Positions 19,008 through 26,737 of a stretch of 64,000 nt of DNA are shown piece after piece. A model generated the notes under the pieces. The model was not told the DNA's origin. It saw only the letters and a program-made list of their open reading frames with translations, and did not search any database. Position 1 is the first letter of the stretch; each line of letters begins with the position of its first letter. Made by a program: the position numbers and the translations under genes. Source of the stretch: Streptomyces marianii (lineage in GTDB: Bacteria > Actinomycetota > Actinomycetes > Streptomycetales > Streptomycetaceae); assembly GCF_005795905.1 (NCBI RefSeq), contig NZ_VAWE01000003.1, forward strand, positions 1-64,000. Reading direction: 5' to 3'.

Positions 19008-20638
19008 TGGTCACTTTGGGAGAACTCTTCGACGCCGCCGGCAGCCACCTGCGGCAGGCGGCTGACACGCCTCTTCCCGTGGAGGTCACCCCTGCGCAGC
19101 GGGCAGCGCTTACCGAGCACCTTGACGATCTCATCGGCCGACTCCGAGGAGGCCTGGGGGCCGGAGGAGAAGGCGGACCGCCCTCACCGGTGACCGGGGA
19201 CCTGCTCTTCCACCTTGGCCGGGCACAAGGCGCGCTGCAGGTGGCGCAGCGCCTTCTCCCCACCCCCGAGCAGGAGGGCCTGAGAGTTGGCGGCGGAATC
19301 ACCGCGGCCGTACGAACGCTCGCCGCCATCCGCGACACCATCGAGAGCCACCGCGGACCGGACAGGACCCCGCTGACCCCCTACGCTCTCGCGTTCAGCA
19401 CTCAGCCAGCGCTGGACTACATGGCCCACCGCACCGCGGAACTGGCCTGGCAAGCCGGTCGGATCACGCTGCGGTTGTCGCTGGGCATCGACGACCCTGG
19501 AGTCCTCGCGGGGTACGAAGACGCACGCCGCTTCCTCGACCAGGCATCAGTGCTGGGGCGCGCTGACACCTGGGCCGCCGACATGTCGCTCGCCGCGCTG
19601 CCGCTGGTGCTGCCGGTCGAACCGGTCCAGGCGACGCCGGCTGATCCCACGCATCTGATCACCGCACGCCTCGCAGACGACTGCGAGCGGCTGTCCCGCG
19701 CGGCCTTCGAGACCATGAACGGGCGCACTGATCACACACTGAGCGGCTCAGATCTACAGCAGTTGTCACGCTGGACGGCCATGAACCGGCTTCTGGCGGG
19801 CCGCGTGCTGTTGCACGTCGCCGATCACCAAACCAGCGAGCCCGCCACCAGAAGCCTGATGCGGGAGGCCGCAGGCGACCTGAGGAAGGCGGCACAAACG
19901 TGGCAGCAGGCTGCCGCCGCCTGGCATCGAATCGTGGATGTCGCCGACCCGCGCGCACATCCAAGTCTTCCTCCGCCTAGTTACGAGATCGTGCGCCGCG
20001 GTGAGGTGGTACGGCTTCCGCAGGTCGTCCCGCACCCGGCCACAGTCATCGCTCACACCTCAGTCATCCGCGTTGGCCAGTTGCTGTACGGGGCGCAATG
20101 GCGTCCCGAGGGGGGCAAGCCTGGTGAAGCCCGGCCCGTTGAAGCCGTCCTTGCTGACGCCCAGGGAGCGGGAGCTCTCGCGAGCACGTTGTACCGACTG
20201 CCCGCAACGGGGTGGCAGGTGGCCGTGGCGGCACCGGTCGCCATCCGCCGCATCCAGGGTGGGCTGGTCACCGATTCCATCGAGCACCGTCCGGACCGCT
20301 TGGACGCGCGGATGCGCTTCTACCCTGTTCACGATCGTCAGCTGGCAGCCATGGCGGAGGCGTACAGGAACGTGACGGGCGCCGAGCAGGCGGCCGCAGT
20401 GACGCTTCTGGGCGTCGCTCAGCAGATCGGCACGCCTGTGCCCCGGGCGGCCCTCGATGCCACAGCCCACAGAATGATCGCCGCGCATCAAGGCTGGTCC
20501 GCGACCGTGACCGCACGGACCGCGACACCACAGGCGGCTCGACCTTCCGCAGCACCGCTCAGTCGCTCGGCGGTCGGCCCATCGGCGCTCGCTCCTCAGC
20601 ACACTGCCCCGGTTCGACAGCAGGGCCAGTCCCGCTGA
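19007..20638 (+). CDS. Hypothetical large helical protein, coupled to preceding gene
   Basis: 543 residues, starting in the TAATG overlap. Soluble and mostly helical for the first 300 residues, then a mixed region (SYEIVRRGEVVRLPQV, VIRVGQLLYGAQW, WQVAVAAPVAIRRIQGGLV) that could be a small beta domain. There is no signal peptide, membrane segment or nucleotide-binding motif. The C-terminal tail (PSALAPQ...QQGQSR) resembles the tail of the 17941-18462 product, and the DNA after both stops (GGCCAGTCCCGCTGA, then a repeat copy) is also similar, so the two 3' ends share an origin. I do not recognise the family. Confidence 0.6.
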   Translation: MVTLGELFDAAGSHLRQAADTPLPVEVTPAQRAALTEHLDDLIGRLRGGLGAGGEGGPPSPVTGDLLFHLGRAQGALQVAQRLLPTPEQEGLRVGGGITAAVRTLAAIRDTIESHRGPDRTPLTPYALAFSTQPALDYMAHRTAELAWQAGRITLRLSLGIDDPGVLAGYEDARRFLDQASVLGRADTWAADMSLAALPLVLPVEPVQATPADPTHLITARLADDCERLSRAAFETMNGRTDHTLSGSDLQQLSRWTAMNRLLAGRVLLHVADHQTSEPATRSLMREAAGDLRKAAQTWQQAAAAWHRIVDVADPRAHPSLPPPSYEIVRRGEVVRLPQVVPHPATVIAHTSVIRVGQLLYGAQWRPEGGKPGEARPVEAVLADAQGAGALASTLYRLPATGWQVAVAAPVAIRRIQGGLVTDSIEHRPDRLDARMRFYPVHDRQLAAMAEAYRNVTGAEQAAAVTLLGVAQQIGTPVPRAALDATAHRMIAAHQGWSATVTARTATPQAARPSAAPLSRSAVGPSALAPQHTAPVRQQGQSR

Positions 20639-20656
20639 TCTCGGTCGCGTTATCAG

Positions 20657-20684
20657 TTAGACCTATTAGAGCTAACGGGGGTAA
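20657..20684. repeat. 28-bp tetra-word palindromic element, copy 2
   Basis: Words TTAG-N5-TTAG-N2-CTAA-N5-GTAA, 18 bp after the stop at 20638: the same stop-to-repeat distance as copy 1. Confidence 0.85.
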
Positions 20685-20769
20685 TGGGAGGCTGTGCAAG
20701 CCGAGTTACGCGGGCTCACCAGGCACAGCAGCAGGCCCGGCAATGCCCGCCGGGCCTGAACAACCCTGG

Positions 20770-20797
20770 TTGACCCTGTTAGATCCAACAGGGTCAA
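20770..20797. repeat. 28-bp tetra-word palindromic element, copy 3
   Basis: Words TTGA-N5-TTAG-N2-CCAA-N5-TCAA. The N5 blocks (CCCTG/CAGGG) are complementary, so this copy could also form a hairpin between the convergent genes ending at 20638 and 20821. Confidence 0.85.
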
Positions 20798-20820
20798 CCA
20801 GGTGCCTCAACAGGGCACCG

Positions 20821-22113
20821 TCACAGAGATGTGCCCTGCCCCGGGTGGCGCGACCCTTCGATCCGGGGCTGCATGCTCTTCGGGGGTGGCGTGGCCGCAC
20901 GAGCCGTGGCCAAGGCAGCCTGCAGACGTCGACGCACCGCGTCCTCCGCCTGCCGCTGCGCGGGCGAAAGCTGGCTCCGACGCTCGATCTCCTGGACGGC
21001 TTGGGCATGCTGCTGACGCATCCGTACCGCCTGCTGCCGGGAGCGTTCCTGATCTTCACGGGCTGAGGTCAGGGCCCGCTCCACCAGGTGCTGGGGGGCT
21101 CCTTCCTCGGCCAGGCGCTGGGCGACGTTCTGCGCAGACTGCGGTGGCGCCGTCTGCTCCGCGCGCAGCAACCACTCCGCCCGCCCTCGCAACTCCTGAT
21201 CCGTCAACAGCCTTAGTTGCCCCGGAGCGTCCAGTTGCAGTGGCCACAGCATCGGCGCCGCCGCCTGATCTGTACGCGCCAGCCGGTCCCCCCACTCCGT
21301 ACGTGGCGAGGACTCCAGCTGTACCCGCCGCTCGACGTAGAACGCCTTCGTCTCCTGGTCCCAGGGCTGCGAGCGCCTCGCCTCGAAGGCCTCGCGGATC
21401 GGTGTCTGGGGCTGCCAGCCGTCCCTGGCGTCCCGCTCCTTGCTGAACGCAACGCCCTGACGGGTGATCACGTGCAGGGCATCCGCCAGTCCTCTCTCCT
21501 CCGCTATGTGCAGCATCTCCACCACACCCGATCTCACGTTCTCGACGATGTGACGGTCCGGGAGGATCTCCAGGACACCAAAGTCCCGCAGTCCATCGAA
21601 ATGACGTCCTACGACGGAGAGCTCACATAGCGCAGGATGGGTCGCCATGTACGCAAGCTCCACCCGGTAGTCGGCCTCACGGAAGGCGGTGATGTACGGC
21701 TCCACGTATGCGGGCAGGCCCAGCGGGCCGATGATCACCACATTCAGACGGTTCTCGCGGGCATACTGCCGGGTCAGCTCGCGCAGCGCCTCCACATCAG
21801 GGCGACACAGCCTCATCGCTGCGCTGATCTCGCCAAACTCCCGCACCAGGCCGTGGTAGTCGGGGTGGAAGTCAAAGTACTCGTCACCCTCGATGAGCAC
21901 CGCATCCTGGAGGCCTAACTGCTGGGCCACCAGCCCGCGAGCCGTGGTCTTGCCCGAACCCATCTCGCCACCAAGGAACAGCACCGTGGGCTGCTCCTGC
22001 GGGGAGGCCGTCAGATCAGGGCGTACGTCCCGCTCAAAAAGATCGCGAATCTGCTCGGGCGTCAGCCGGTGCGGCGGAGATCCCCCCGCGCCCGGCGCCG
22101 GCGGCGTGCTCAC
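20821..22113 (-). CDS. Zeta-toxin-family kinase with extra C-terminal coiled-coil domain
   Basis: 430 residues from GTG 22113, which overlaps the upstream gene's stop by 4 bp (GTGA). The longer frame up to 22152 has no ribosome site. Residues 40-260 form a P-loop kinase: Walker A GGEMGSGKTT at 48-57, then LIEGDEYFDFHPDYHGLV at 73-90, as in zeta/PezT-like kinases that phosphorylate UDP-sugars or other small molecules. From about residue 290 there is an added helical region homologous to the stand-alone protein at 17941-18462. Zeta proteins are normally 250-290 residues, so the C-terminal domain is extra. It could be a toxin, or a kinase with another plasmid role; no classical epsilon antitoxin is recognised, although the coupled 89-residue protein is a candidate. 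Confidence 0.75.
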   Translation of the reverse strand: MSTPPAPGAGGSPPHRLTPEQIRDLFERDVRPDLTASPQEQPTVLFLGGEMGSGKTTARGLVAQQLGLQDAVLIEGDEYFDFHPDYHGLVREFGEISAAMRLCRPDVEALRELTRQYARENRLNVVIIGPLGLPAYVEPYITAFREADYRVELAYMATHPALCELSVVGRHFDGLRDFGVLEILPDRHIVENVRSGVVEMLHIAEERGLADALHVITRQGVAFSKERDARDGWQPQTPIREAFEARRSQPWDQETKAFYVERRVQLESSPRTEWGDRLARTDQAAAPMLWPLQLDAPGQLRLLTDQELRGRAEWLLRAEQTAPPQSAQNVAQRLAEEGAPQHLVERALTSAREDQERSRQQAVRMRQQHAQAVQEIERRSQLSPAQRQAEDAVRRRLQAALATARAATPPPKSMQPRIEGSRHPGQGTSL

Positions 22114-22379
22114 TGGCCCGCCGCCTCGAACCGCCGGAGCACCCCGGGACACTCCTCAAGGACGCGCTGAACAGCGGCGTGGTCGTGCACCGCGAGACGA
22201 TTTCGCTCCAACACGTACTGCCGACGCTCCCGGCGAAGCTCCTCAGCCCGCTCCGCATCGGCCACCCCGATCAGCGAGCTGTACGCTGCGATGACGGAAC
22301 CCAGCAGTGAGTGGGCCCGCTCAAAGTTGTGCTGCTCCTCAAGGGTCCACCCCTGTCTGGCCGGTCCCGGGTCGCTCAC
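22110..22379 (-). CDS. Small helical protein coupled to zeta-like kinase, antitoxin candidate
   Basis: 89 residues. GTG 22379 lies 8 bp after AAGGGGGAG. Predicted helical, with the segment WTLEEQHNFERAHSLLGSVIAAYSSLIGVADAERAEELRR given here only as motifs EEQHNFERAH and AERAEELRRERR. Its stop overlaps the kinase start by 4 bp. A short helical protein translated just before a zeta kinase has the position of an epsilon antitoxin, and three-helix folds are typical of that class. I see no direct sequence resemblance to known epsilons, so the antitoxin idea rests on context. Confidence 0.6.
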   Translation of the reverse strand: MSDPGPARQGWTLEEQHNFERAHSLLGSVIAAYSSLIGVADAERAEELRRERRQYVLERNRLAVHDHAAVQRVLEECPGVLRRFEAAGQ

Positions 22380-22490
22380 CCGTGCTCCCCCTTCTGTTGG
22401 CAGGGCGCCCCTGCCGATCGCCCAGCTCCTAGACTTCCGATGCGTTGACCATGGTTCCTCCCATGACGATCAGGAAACGGCGGGATCAAC

Positions 22491-22691
22491 ATGACACACG
22501 GTCTGCCAAGCGCTGGCTGGTACCAGAGTTCCTACTGCGACAACGTGAACGACCGCTGCCTTCAGGTCGCACGCGGCGTACGCGGCGTACAGGTACGCGA
22601 CTCCAAGGACACCGACCTGCCCAGCATTCAGATCGCTGCAGACGACTGGACCGCCTTCCTCGACTCCCTGAGCACACTCTTCAGCCGCTGA
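22491..22691 (+). CDS. DUF397 domain protein, orphan
   Basis: 66 residues, matching the DUF397 pattern closely: WYQSSYCDN, then CLQVARGVRGVQVRDSKD, then IAADDWTAFLDSL. In Streptomyces DUF397 genes normally follow an XRE-family regulator, forming a putative toxin-antitoxin-like pair. Here the neighbouring gene upstream is divergent and not an XRE regulator, so the partner is missing or is encoded elsewhere, possibly the XRE gene at 27636-28958. ATG 22491 has only a weak upstream GG-rich site. Confidence 0.8.
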   Translation: MTHGLPSAGWYQSSYCDNVNDRCLQVARGVRGVQVRDSKDTDLPSIQIAADDWTAFLDSLSTLFSR

Positions 22692-22716
22692 CCTGGAGGA
22701 CGACCGCCCGGGACCT

Positions 22717-22744
22717 CGTAGACCTGTTGGACCCAATAGGGCCA
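22717..22744. repeat. 28-bp tetra-word palindromic element, copy 4
   Basis: Words GTAG-N5-TTGG-N2-CCAA-N5-CCAA, 26 bp after the DUF397 stop codon. Confidence 0.8.
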
Positions 22745-22767
22745 ATGTCCGCTGAGCAGCAATGAAA

Positions 22768-22790
22768 CGGCCCCCGGGTACGCCGGGGCC
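22768..22790 (+). terminator. GC-rich hairpin after DUF397 gene
   Basis: Inverted arms GGCCCCCGG and CCGGGGCC around a short loop, 77 bp after the DUF397 stop. No T-tract, as usual in Streptomyces terminators. Confidence 0.5.
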
Positions 22791-22903
22791 CTGCATCCGG
22801 CGCGCGCCCGTCGCGCTGCCCACGCTGCGGGGCTGGACCAGGCAAGGCCCTATGCAGGGAGGACTCGCGCTGTAGCACCCGAAGAAGCGCTGGTCATGTC
22901 CGG

Positions 22904-22931
22904 TTGCCCATGTTGGGCCCAACGGGGGCAA
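22904..22931. repeat. 28-bp tetra-word palindromic element, copy 5 (left bracket of cassette)
   Basis: Words TTGC-N5-TTGG-N2-CCAA-N5-GCAA. Outer words are of the TTGC/GCAA subtype shared only with copies 6 and 9. It lies just outside the left end of the 23.0-33.0 kb cassette. Confidence 0.85.
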
Positions 22932-22952
22932 CCACACCTGATCAGGCATTGA

Positions 22953-22997
22953 GAAGCCCCCGGCGGGCGCTGACGCGGAGCGGTAGCCGGGGGCTTC
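22953..22997. terminator. Perfect 12-bp-arm hairpin terminator
   Basis: Arms GAAGCCCCCGGC (22953-22964) and GCCGGGGGCTTC (22986-22997) are exactly complementary around a 21-base loop. It sits 42 bp beyond the leftward DUF6415 stop and can serve both converging directions. Confidence 0.75.
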
Positions 22998-23039
22998 GTG
23001 GGTCGCCCGGAGCCGACGGGGGACGGTCCCGGGTGATGA

Positions 23040-23438
23040 TCAGGGGGAGGCTGGAGAGGCGGCGCCGATCGCGTCGCTGAGTCGGTCGAGCCGTTCGTAC
23101 AGGGCGCGCACCAGGCGGGCACGGTTCTTCACGCACCGCACGGTGCCCTCCGAGGGTGTGGACAGGCGTCGTTCCGCCTCAGCGAGGACGATCTCGGCGT
23201 GGGCTCGATGGCCGCAGTCCTTGGCGAGCCGGTCGACATGGCGTTGGACGTCGGAGGCGACGGCCCGGGCGTGGCCGGTCAGCTGCAGTGCGATCTGCGC
23301 GCAATCGCTCGTCGGCACGTCGGCCGCGTCCGTCCACGCGAGCACCGCCTTGACGAGTGACGTATGGGGCTCGCGGTCGAGTGGCACTTCCGTTCCGAGG
23401 AGGCCTTCGGGGTCGTAGAGAACGGTGTGGGTGCTCAT
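23040..23438 (-). CDS. DUF6415-like protein
   Basis: 132 residues, ATG 23438, overlapping the desaturase stop by 4 bp (ATGA), so translated with it. All-helical, with ALQLTGHARAVASDVQRHV and AHAEIVLAEAERRLST segments, which resembles DUF6415 proteins found beside actinomycete biosynthetic genes. Biochemical role unknown. Pairing with the desaturase suggests a shared pathway. Confidence 0.6.
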   Translation of the reverse strand: MSTHTVLYDPEGLLGTEVPLDREPHTSLVKAVLAWTDAADVPTSDCAQIALQLTGHARAVASDVQRHVDRLAKDCGHRAHAEIVLAEAERRLSTPSEGTVRCVKNRARLVRALYERLDRLSDAIGAASPASP

Positions 23439-24535
23439 GTGGCGGCGGCTTTCTCTTCTTGCTTCGGGCTGGTCAGTCCGTGCAGGGCGTTCAGATGGCG
23501 GAGGGCGACTGATCCGGGGCCGAACAGGAGGCGGTCGGGTGTGAAGTGCGGCCGGTCAAGGTGGCGTTCGAGCGCGGAGAGGTAGTTCCACCGCAGGCCG
23601 GGGTGGGCGGAGTGGGCGTAGTGGTGGAGGTCGCCATAGGGGAGCCAGGTCGTGGCGGCCAGCGCGGCGAGGACGCGGTTGCGGGGGTACAGGCGCAGGC
23701 AGCGGCCGGCTTCGACCCAGGCGGGGGTGCCGGTGCGGTGCTCGGGGTCGAACCAGGTGTGCTCGTTGATCAGGCTGAGCCAGGCCATCTGCGGGTAGAG
23801 CAGCAGCCTTGGCACCAGGACACCGGCGACCACGGCCACCCAGCCGCCCGCCAGGTACGCGGTAGCGAGCACGGCGCCGATGGCAGCCGCGCGGTGCCAG
23901 GTCCCGCCGTGCTGGACGCCGTTGGCGATGCCGAGGGCGGTGGAGCGGATGCCGCGCGGCGTGAGCGGGTGGACGAGCGCGAGGGCGAACGTGGCCCGGC
24001 TGGTCCCGGGGTGGAGGCCGGCCTGGTGGAGATCGTCGAGGTTGGGGTCGATCCCGGCCTGGGCTGCGTTGGGGTGGTGGTCGCGCACGTGCCGCTGGCG
24101 GCGTAGGCGCACAGGCCCGAGGGCGAGCGGGTGGTGCGCGAAGGCCTCGGCGAGCAGCAGGTTGACGCGGGCGGTGCGGGCGAGAACGCCGTGGACGGCG
24201 AAGTGGCTGATCTCCTGCAGGTGGCGGAAGTGGACGGCGACGGCGAGCGCGGCCGCCGCGGCGGCGAGCGGGCCATGGGCGGCGAGCATCCACCACCCGG
24301 TGATCTGCAGCCACTGCCCAGCCAGCAGCAGTGACGGAGCCCAGTTGTTGGCGCGGGCGCGCTGGAGGGCTATGAGCTGGGCGGCGTCGGCGGCCCGGGG
24401 GCGATGGCGGGTGAAGTGCGCACGGTCGAGCTGGCGCAGCGCGGCGCCAGCGGTGATGACGGCTAAGGCGAGCAGCATGTGCGGTCCCGAAACAGGCAGA
24501 AAGAGGCAGGCAGATCCCCACCAGTAATCACGCAC
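23435..24535 (-). CDS. Fatty-acid-desaturase-superfamily membrane di-iron enzyme
   Basis: 366 residues with four or more membrane helices and three histidine clusters expected to bind two irons: HFRHLQEISHFAVH (near 140-155), RDHHPNA (near 185) and DLHHYAHSAHPG (near 305). These match the FA_desaturase family, which inserts double bonds or hydroxyls into acyl or similar hydrophobic substrates. GTG 24535 is very close to the GntR-type operator at 24543-24555, implying a leaderless or very short leader transcript; an in-frame ATG at about 24480 is an alternative. The acyl carrier protein and FabV reductase further right in the cassette make an acyl substrate plausible, which is inference. Confidence 0.75.
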   Translation of the reverse strand: MRDYWWGSACLFLPVSGPHMLLALAVITAGAALRQLDRAHFTRHRPRAADAAQLIALQRARANNWAPSLLLAGQWLQITGWWMLAAHGPLAAAAAALAVAVHFRHLQEISHFAVHGVLARTARVNLLLAEAFAHHPLALGPVRLRRQRHVRDHHPNAAQAGIDPNLDDLHQAGLHPGTSRATFALALVHPLTPRGIRSTALGIANGVQHGGTWHRAAAIGAVLATAYLAGGWVAVVAGVLVPRLLLYPQMAWLSLINEHTWFDPEHRTGTPAWVEAGRCLRLYPRNRVLAALAATTWLPYGDLHHYAHSAHPGLRWNYLSALERHLDRPHFTPDRLLFGPGSVALRHLNALHGLTSPKQEEKAAAT

Positions 24536-24542
24536 CGTACAT

Positions 24543-24555
24543 CTAGTTAACTAAC
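24543..24555. promoter_or_regulatory. GntR-type operator at desaturase promoter
   Basis: CTAGTTAACTAAC, identical to the 13-bp site at 26430-26442 between the GntR gene and the dapF operon. It ends 8 bp from the desaturase start, so it overlaps the expected core promoter and would permit repression. Confidence 0.65.
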
Positions 24556-24577
24556 CTTACGGGGTGTTTGCGCACAT

Positions 24578-24611
24578 GCGAGCGGCCCCCGTCCGAAGAC
24601 GAGGGCCGCGT
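24578..24611 (-). terminator. Hairpin terminator of the GntR / two-TM protein genes
   Basis: Arms GCGGCCCCCGTC and GACGAGGGCCGC around a CGAA loop, just beyond the leftward gene ending at 24634 and before the desaturase promoter. Confidence 0.65.
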
Positions 24612-24633
24612 GGGCGGGATTGGGCGCTGTGGT

Positions 24634-25539
24634 CTACAGGGTGTCGACGGCGCGGGCGGCGCGGGTGTCGTCCCAGGTGCCGGCGTCGAGCATGGGCCGA
24701 GCGGCGGCTTCGTAGGCCTGCAGGATGCGGGGCGCCGAGTCGGCGCCGTGGCCCCAGACCGATTCGAAGCGGCCGGTCCAGCGCTCGGTGCCCTTGAAGT
24801 ACACGCTGCTTCGACCCCGGTTGTAGTCGGCATCACCCTGCTCTTCCTCGACCAGGACCGCGGCGCCTGCGAAGATGACGACGTCTACGGCCTGGTCGGC
24901 GCGCAGCCGGTCCCGGACGGCGAGCCCACAGGTAACGCCGATGTCGCGGTGCTGCCCGATGAGCTCCAGCAGGGATCGGGCGAAGTCTTCCTTGACCAGG
25001 TCGTCGTGGTACGCGATGAACAGCCGGTCGATACGGCCGCCGTTCTCGGTGAAGCGCCTGTTCGCGGCCAGGTACTCGCGGCGCTGGGTCAGCAGGGAGG
25101 GGTTGGTGGTCAGGTCGGCCGCGAGAATGCGCTGCGGCTCCGACTGCGCCTCGAGGATGGTCTTGACCAGCAGGGCCGACAGGCGGGGGACTTCGCTCGC
25201 GTAGACACGCAGGTGGCCGTCGGCGATCTCGCCGTAGTCGGAGATGAGCTCGCGTTCGAGGTGGGAGCGGACCAGGTCGTAGTACTGGGCGTCGTCCATG
25301 GTCTTGAGGCTATTGGCCCTGCGCAGATGGATGTACGCCTTGCGCACCCACACGTGGCCGGCGACGAGCAGGAGTATCAGCGCGCTCTGCACGAGCAGGA
25401 GCAGCTTGAGGTTGACGTGCTGGCCCACCCACCCGATCACGGGGACGACGAGACCGGCGATGCCGACTAACGCGCCGAGCGCGGGCGACCCCAGTGCATC
25501 CGTGATCCTGGCGACCGTGTCGCGGCGCTGGTCAGGCAT
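24634..25539 (-). CDS. Two-TM membrane protein with cytoplasmic PLD-like domain, unknown function
   Basis: 301 residues. ATG 25539 follows GGGGGAGG. Two N-terminal membrane helices (ALGALVGIAGLVVPVIGWV and LKLLLLVQSALILLLVAGHV) anchor a C-terminal cytoplasmic domain of about 220 residues. That domain includes IDRLFIAYHDDLV, a FAGAAVLVEEEQ stretch and WTGRFESVWGHG. The last two resemble the C-terminal effector-like domain that sometimes follows regulators and has a phospholipase-D-like fold, but no HKD motif is present, so catalysis is not supported. It lies downstream of the GntR gene on the same strand and may be co-transcribed. Confidence 0.6.
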   Translation of the reverse strand: MPDQRRDTVARITDALGSPALGALVGIAGLVVPVIGWVGQHVNLKLLLLVQSALILLLVAGHVWVRKAYIHLRRANSLKTMDDAQYYDLVRSHLERELISDYGEIADGHLRVYASEVPRLSALLVKTILEAQSEPQRILAADLTTNPSLLTQRREYLAANRRFTENGGRIDRLFIAYHDDLVKEDFARSLLELIGQHRDIGVTCGLAVRDRLRADQAVDVVIFAGAAVLVEEEQGDADYNRGRSSVYFKGTERWTGRFESVWGHGADSAPRILQAYEAAARPMLDAGTWDDTRAARAVDTL

Positions 25540-25581
25540 GAGGTCCTCCCCCTCGAACGGCCGGGCCGTTCGGTTTCATGA

Positions 25582-25602
25582 GCCCCGGGGCGAGCCCGGG
25601 GC
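25582..25602 (-). terminator. Hairpin after GntR gene
   Basis: Perfect arms GCCCCGGG and CCCGGGGC with a 5-base loop, directly beyond the GntR stop at 25604. It may attenuate rather than stop read-through into the 24634-25539 gene. Confidence 0.55.
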
Positions 25603-25603
25603 G

Positions 25604-26365
25604 TCAGATGTCGGCTACGGGCAGGGTGATGTCGTAAGCGATGTCCCAGCGGTCGGCCGGGATCAGGATGTCGGCGGTCTCCACCGGTCTTCCGCTGGCG
25701 TCGTAGTGCGTGCGTTCGATCAGCGTGGCCTGTGCTCCAGCCGCGATCCCCAGCATCTGGGCCTGCTCGCGGTCGACGTGGACCGGCCGGGGCTTCTCCA
25801 CCACGCGGGCGACGGTGACCCCGAGGTGGGCCATCCGCGCCACGACTCCGTGCCCGGCGAGCGGACCACCTTCGGGCAGCACGACCACGGTTCCGCCGGT
25901 GATGGCCATCGGCTCCCAGCTGGTGGCCAACAGCGCCGGCTGGCGGTCGGCCAGGAACTCGTAGACGGTACGGACACATAGCGCGCCCGGCTCTAGCGCC
26001 AGGCGGGCCGCGATCGCCGGCGGAGCCGCGACCTTGGCCGTGCTGTCGGATTCCCACGTGCCGGTGAAGCCCGCCGGAGCCGGGGAGCGGCCGCCCTGGC
26101 CCCGGGGGGTGCGCAGCAGGGTGCGGCGTTCGATGGGCGCGCGGACGTAGGTGCCTGAGCCGGCCCGGCCCTCCAGGGCGCCCTCATCAATGAGGAGCTC
26201 CTGGGCGCGCCGGATGACGTTCTCCCCCACGCCGAACTCGCGCCCGAGTTCCCCGCGCGAGGGCAGTCGGTCGCCGGGGGTCAGGGTGCCGTCGGCGATA
26301 CGGCCGCGGAGTGCTGCCGCCACCCGCAGGTACGGGGCACTGCGCTCTGAGCTGCCGTCAGCCAT
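25604..26365 (-). CDS. GntR/HutC-family transcriptional regulator
   Basis: 253 residues. N-terminal winged helix: VAAALRGRIADGTLTPGDRLPSRGELGREFGV with recognition part GVGENVIRRAQELL (motifs quoted separately: LTPGDRLPSRGELGREFGV, RRAQELLIDEGAL). The C-terminal UTRA ligand domain ends in DILIPADRWDIAYDITLP. ATG 26365 follows GAGGAGAG. The palindromic CTAGTTnACTAR sites in its own promoter region and at the desaturase promoter are the expected kind of target, so it probably represses itself, the dapF operon and the desaturase genes until a small effector binds. Confidence 0.85.
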   Translation of the reverse strand: MADGSSERSAPYLRVAAALRGRIADGTLTPGDRLPSRGELGREFGVGENVIRRAQELLIDEGALEGRAGSGTYVRAPIERRTLLRTPRGQGGRSPAPAGFTGTWESDSTAKVAAPPAIAARLALEPGALCVRTVYEFLADRQPALLATSWEPMAITGGTVVVLPEGGPLAGHGVVARMAHLGVTVARVVEKPRPVHVDREQAQMLGIAAGAQATLIERTHYDASGRPVETADILIPADRWDIAYDITLPVADI

Positions 26366-26410
26366 GCCTCTCCTCGCCCGCGTTGCCGCTGACCTGTACG
26401 CATTGACAAG

Positions 26411-26423
26411 CTAGTTCACTAGC
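26411..26423. promoter_or_regulatory. GntR-type operator, proximal site
   Basis: CTAGTTCACTAGC, a near copy of the site at 26430-26442, 19 bp away centre to centre. It is just downstream of a rightward TTGACA at 26403-26408. Confidence 0.6.
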
Positions 26424-26429
26424 CAGAAG

Positions 26430-26442
26430 CTAGTTAACTAAC
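26430..26442. promoter_or_regulatory. GntR-type operator, distal site
   Basis: CTAGTTAACTAAC, identical to the desaturase-promoter site. It lies in the divergent promoter region between the GntR gene and the 26474/dapF operon. Confidence 0.65.
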
Positions 26443-26473
26443 AACGCGCTGCGTGACAGTCGGTTGATCGAAT

Positions 26474-26737
26474 GTGGGTGCCGTGGGCTACGACCGCCAG
26501 AGGGCCGCGATCGGCTACGCCACCTCGCAGCTCACCGCCCTGAGCGGCACCAGGCCCCGCGTCGTCGAGGAATCCGGCGCGGTCCGCATCGAGACCGACG
26601 TGACCGCGAGGCTCCTGCGCCACTGGCAACAACTGCTCGCCGTCCTCGACCTGGGCACCACCTTCGGCCTGACCGACACCCACACCGGCCAGGTCGCCTG
26701 GCTGCGCTTCGAGTTTGGAGAGAGCTCCCGCCCATGA
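26474..26737 (+). CDS. Small hypothetical protein preceding dapF homologue
   Basis: 87 residues from GTG 26474; GTG 26483 is an equally possible start, and neither has a clear ribosome site, so the message may be leaderless. Sequence features are AAIGYATSQLTALSG, RIETDVTARLLRHWQQLLAVLDLG and a C-terminal TGQVAWLRFEFGE strand. No family recognised. The stop overlaps the dapF homologue start by 4 bp (ATGA), which ties their expression. Confidence 0.55.
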   Translation: MGAVGYDRQRAAIGYATSQLTALSGTRPRVVEESGAVRIETDVTARLLRHWQQLLAVLDLGTTFGLTDTHTGQVAWLRFEFGESSRP

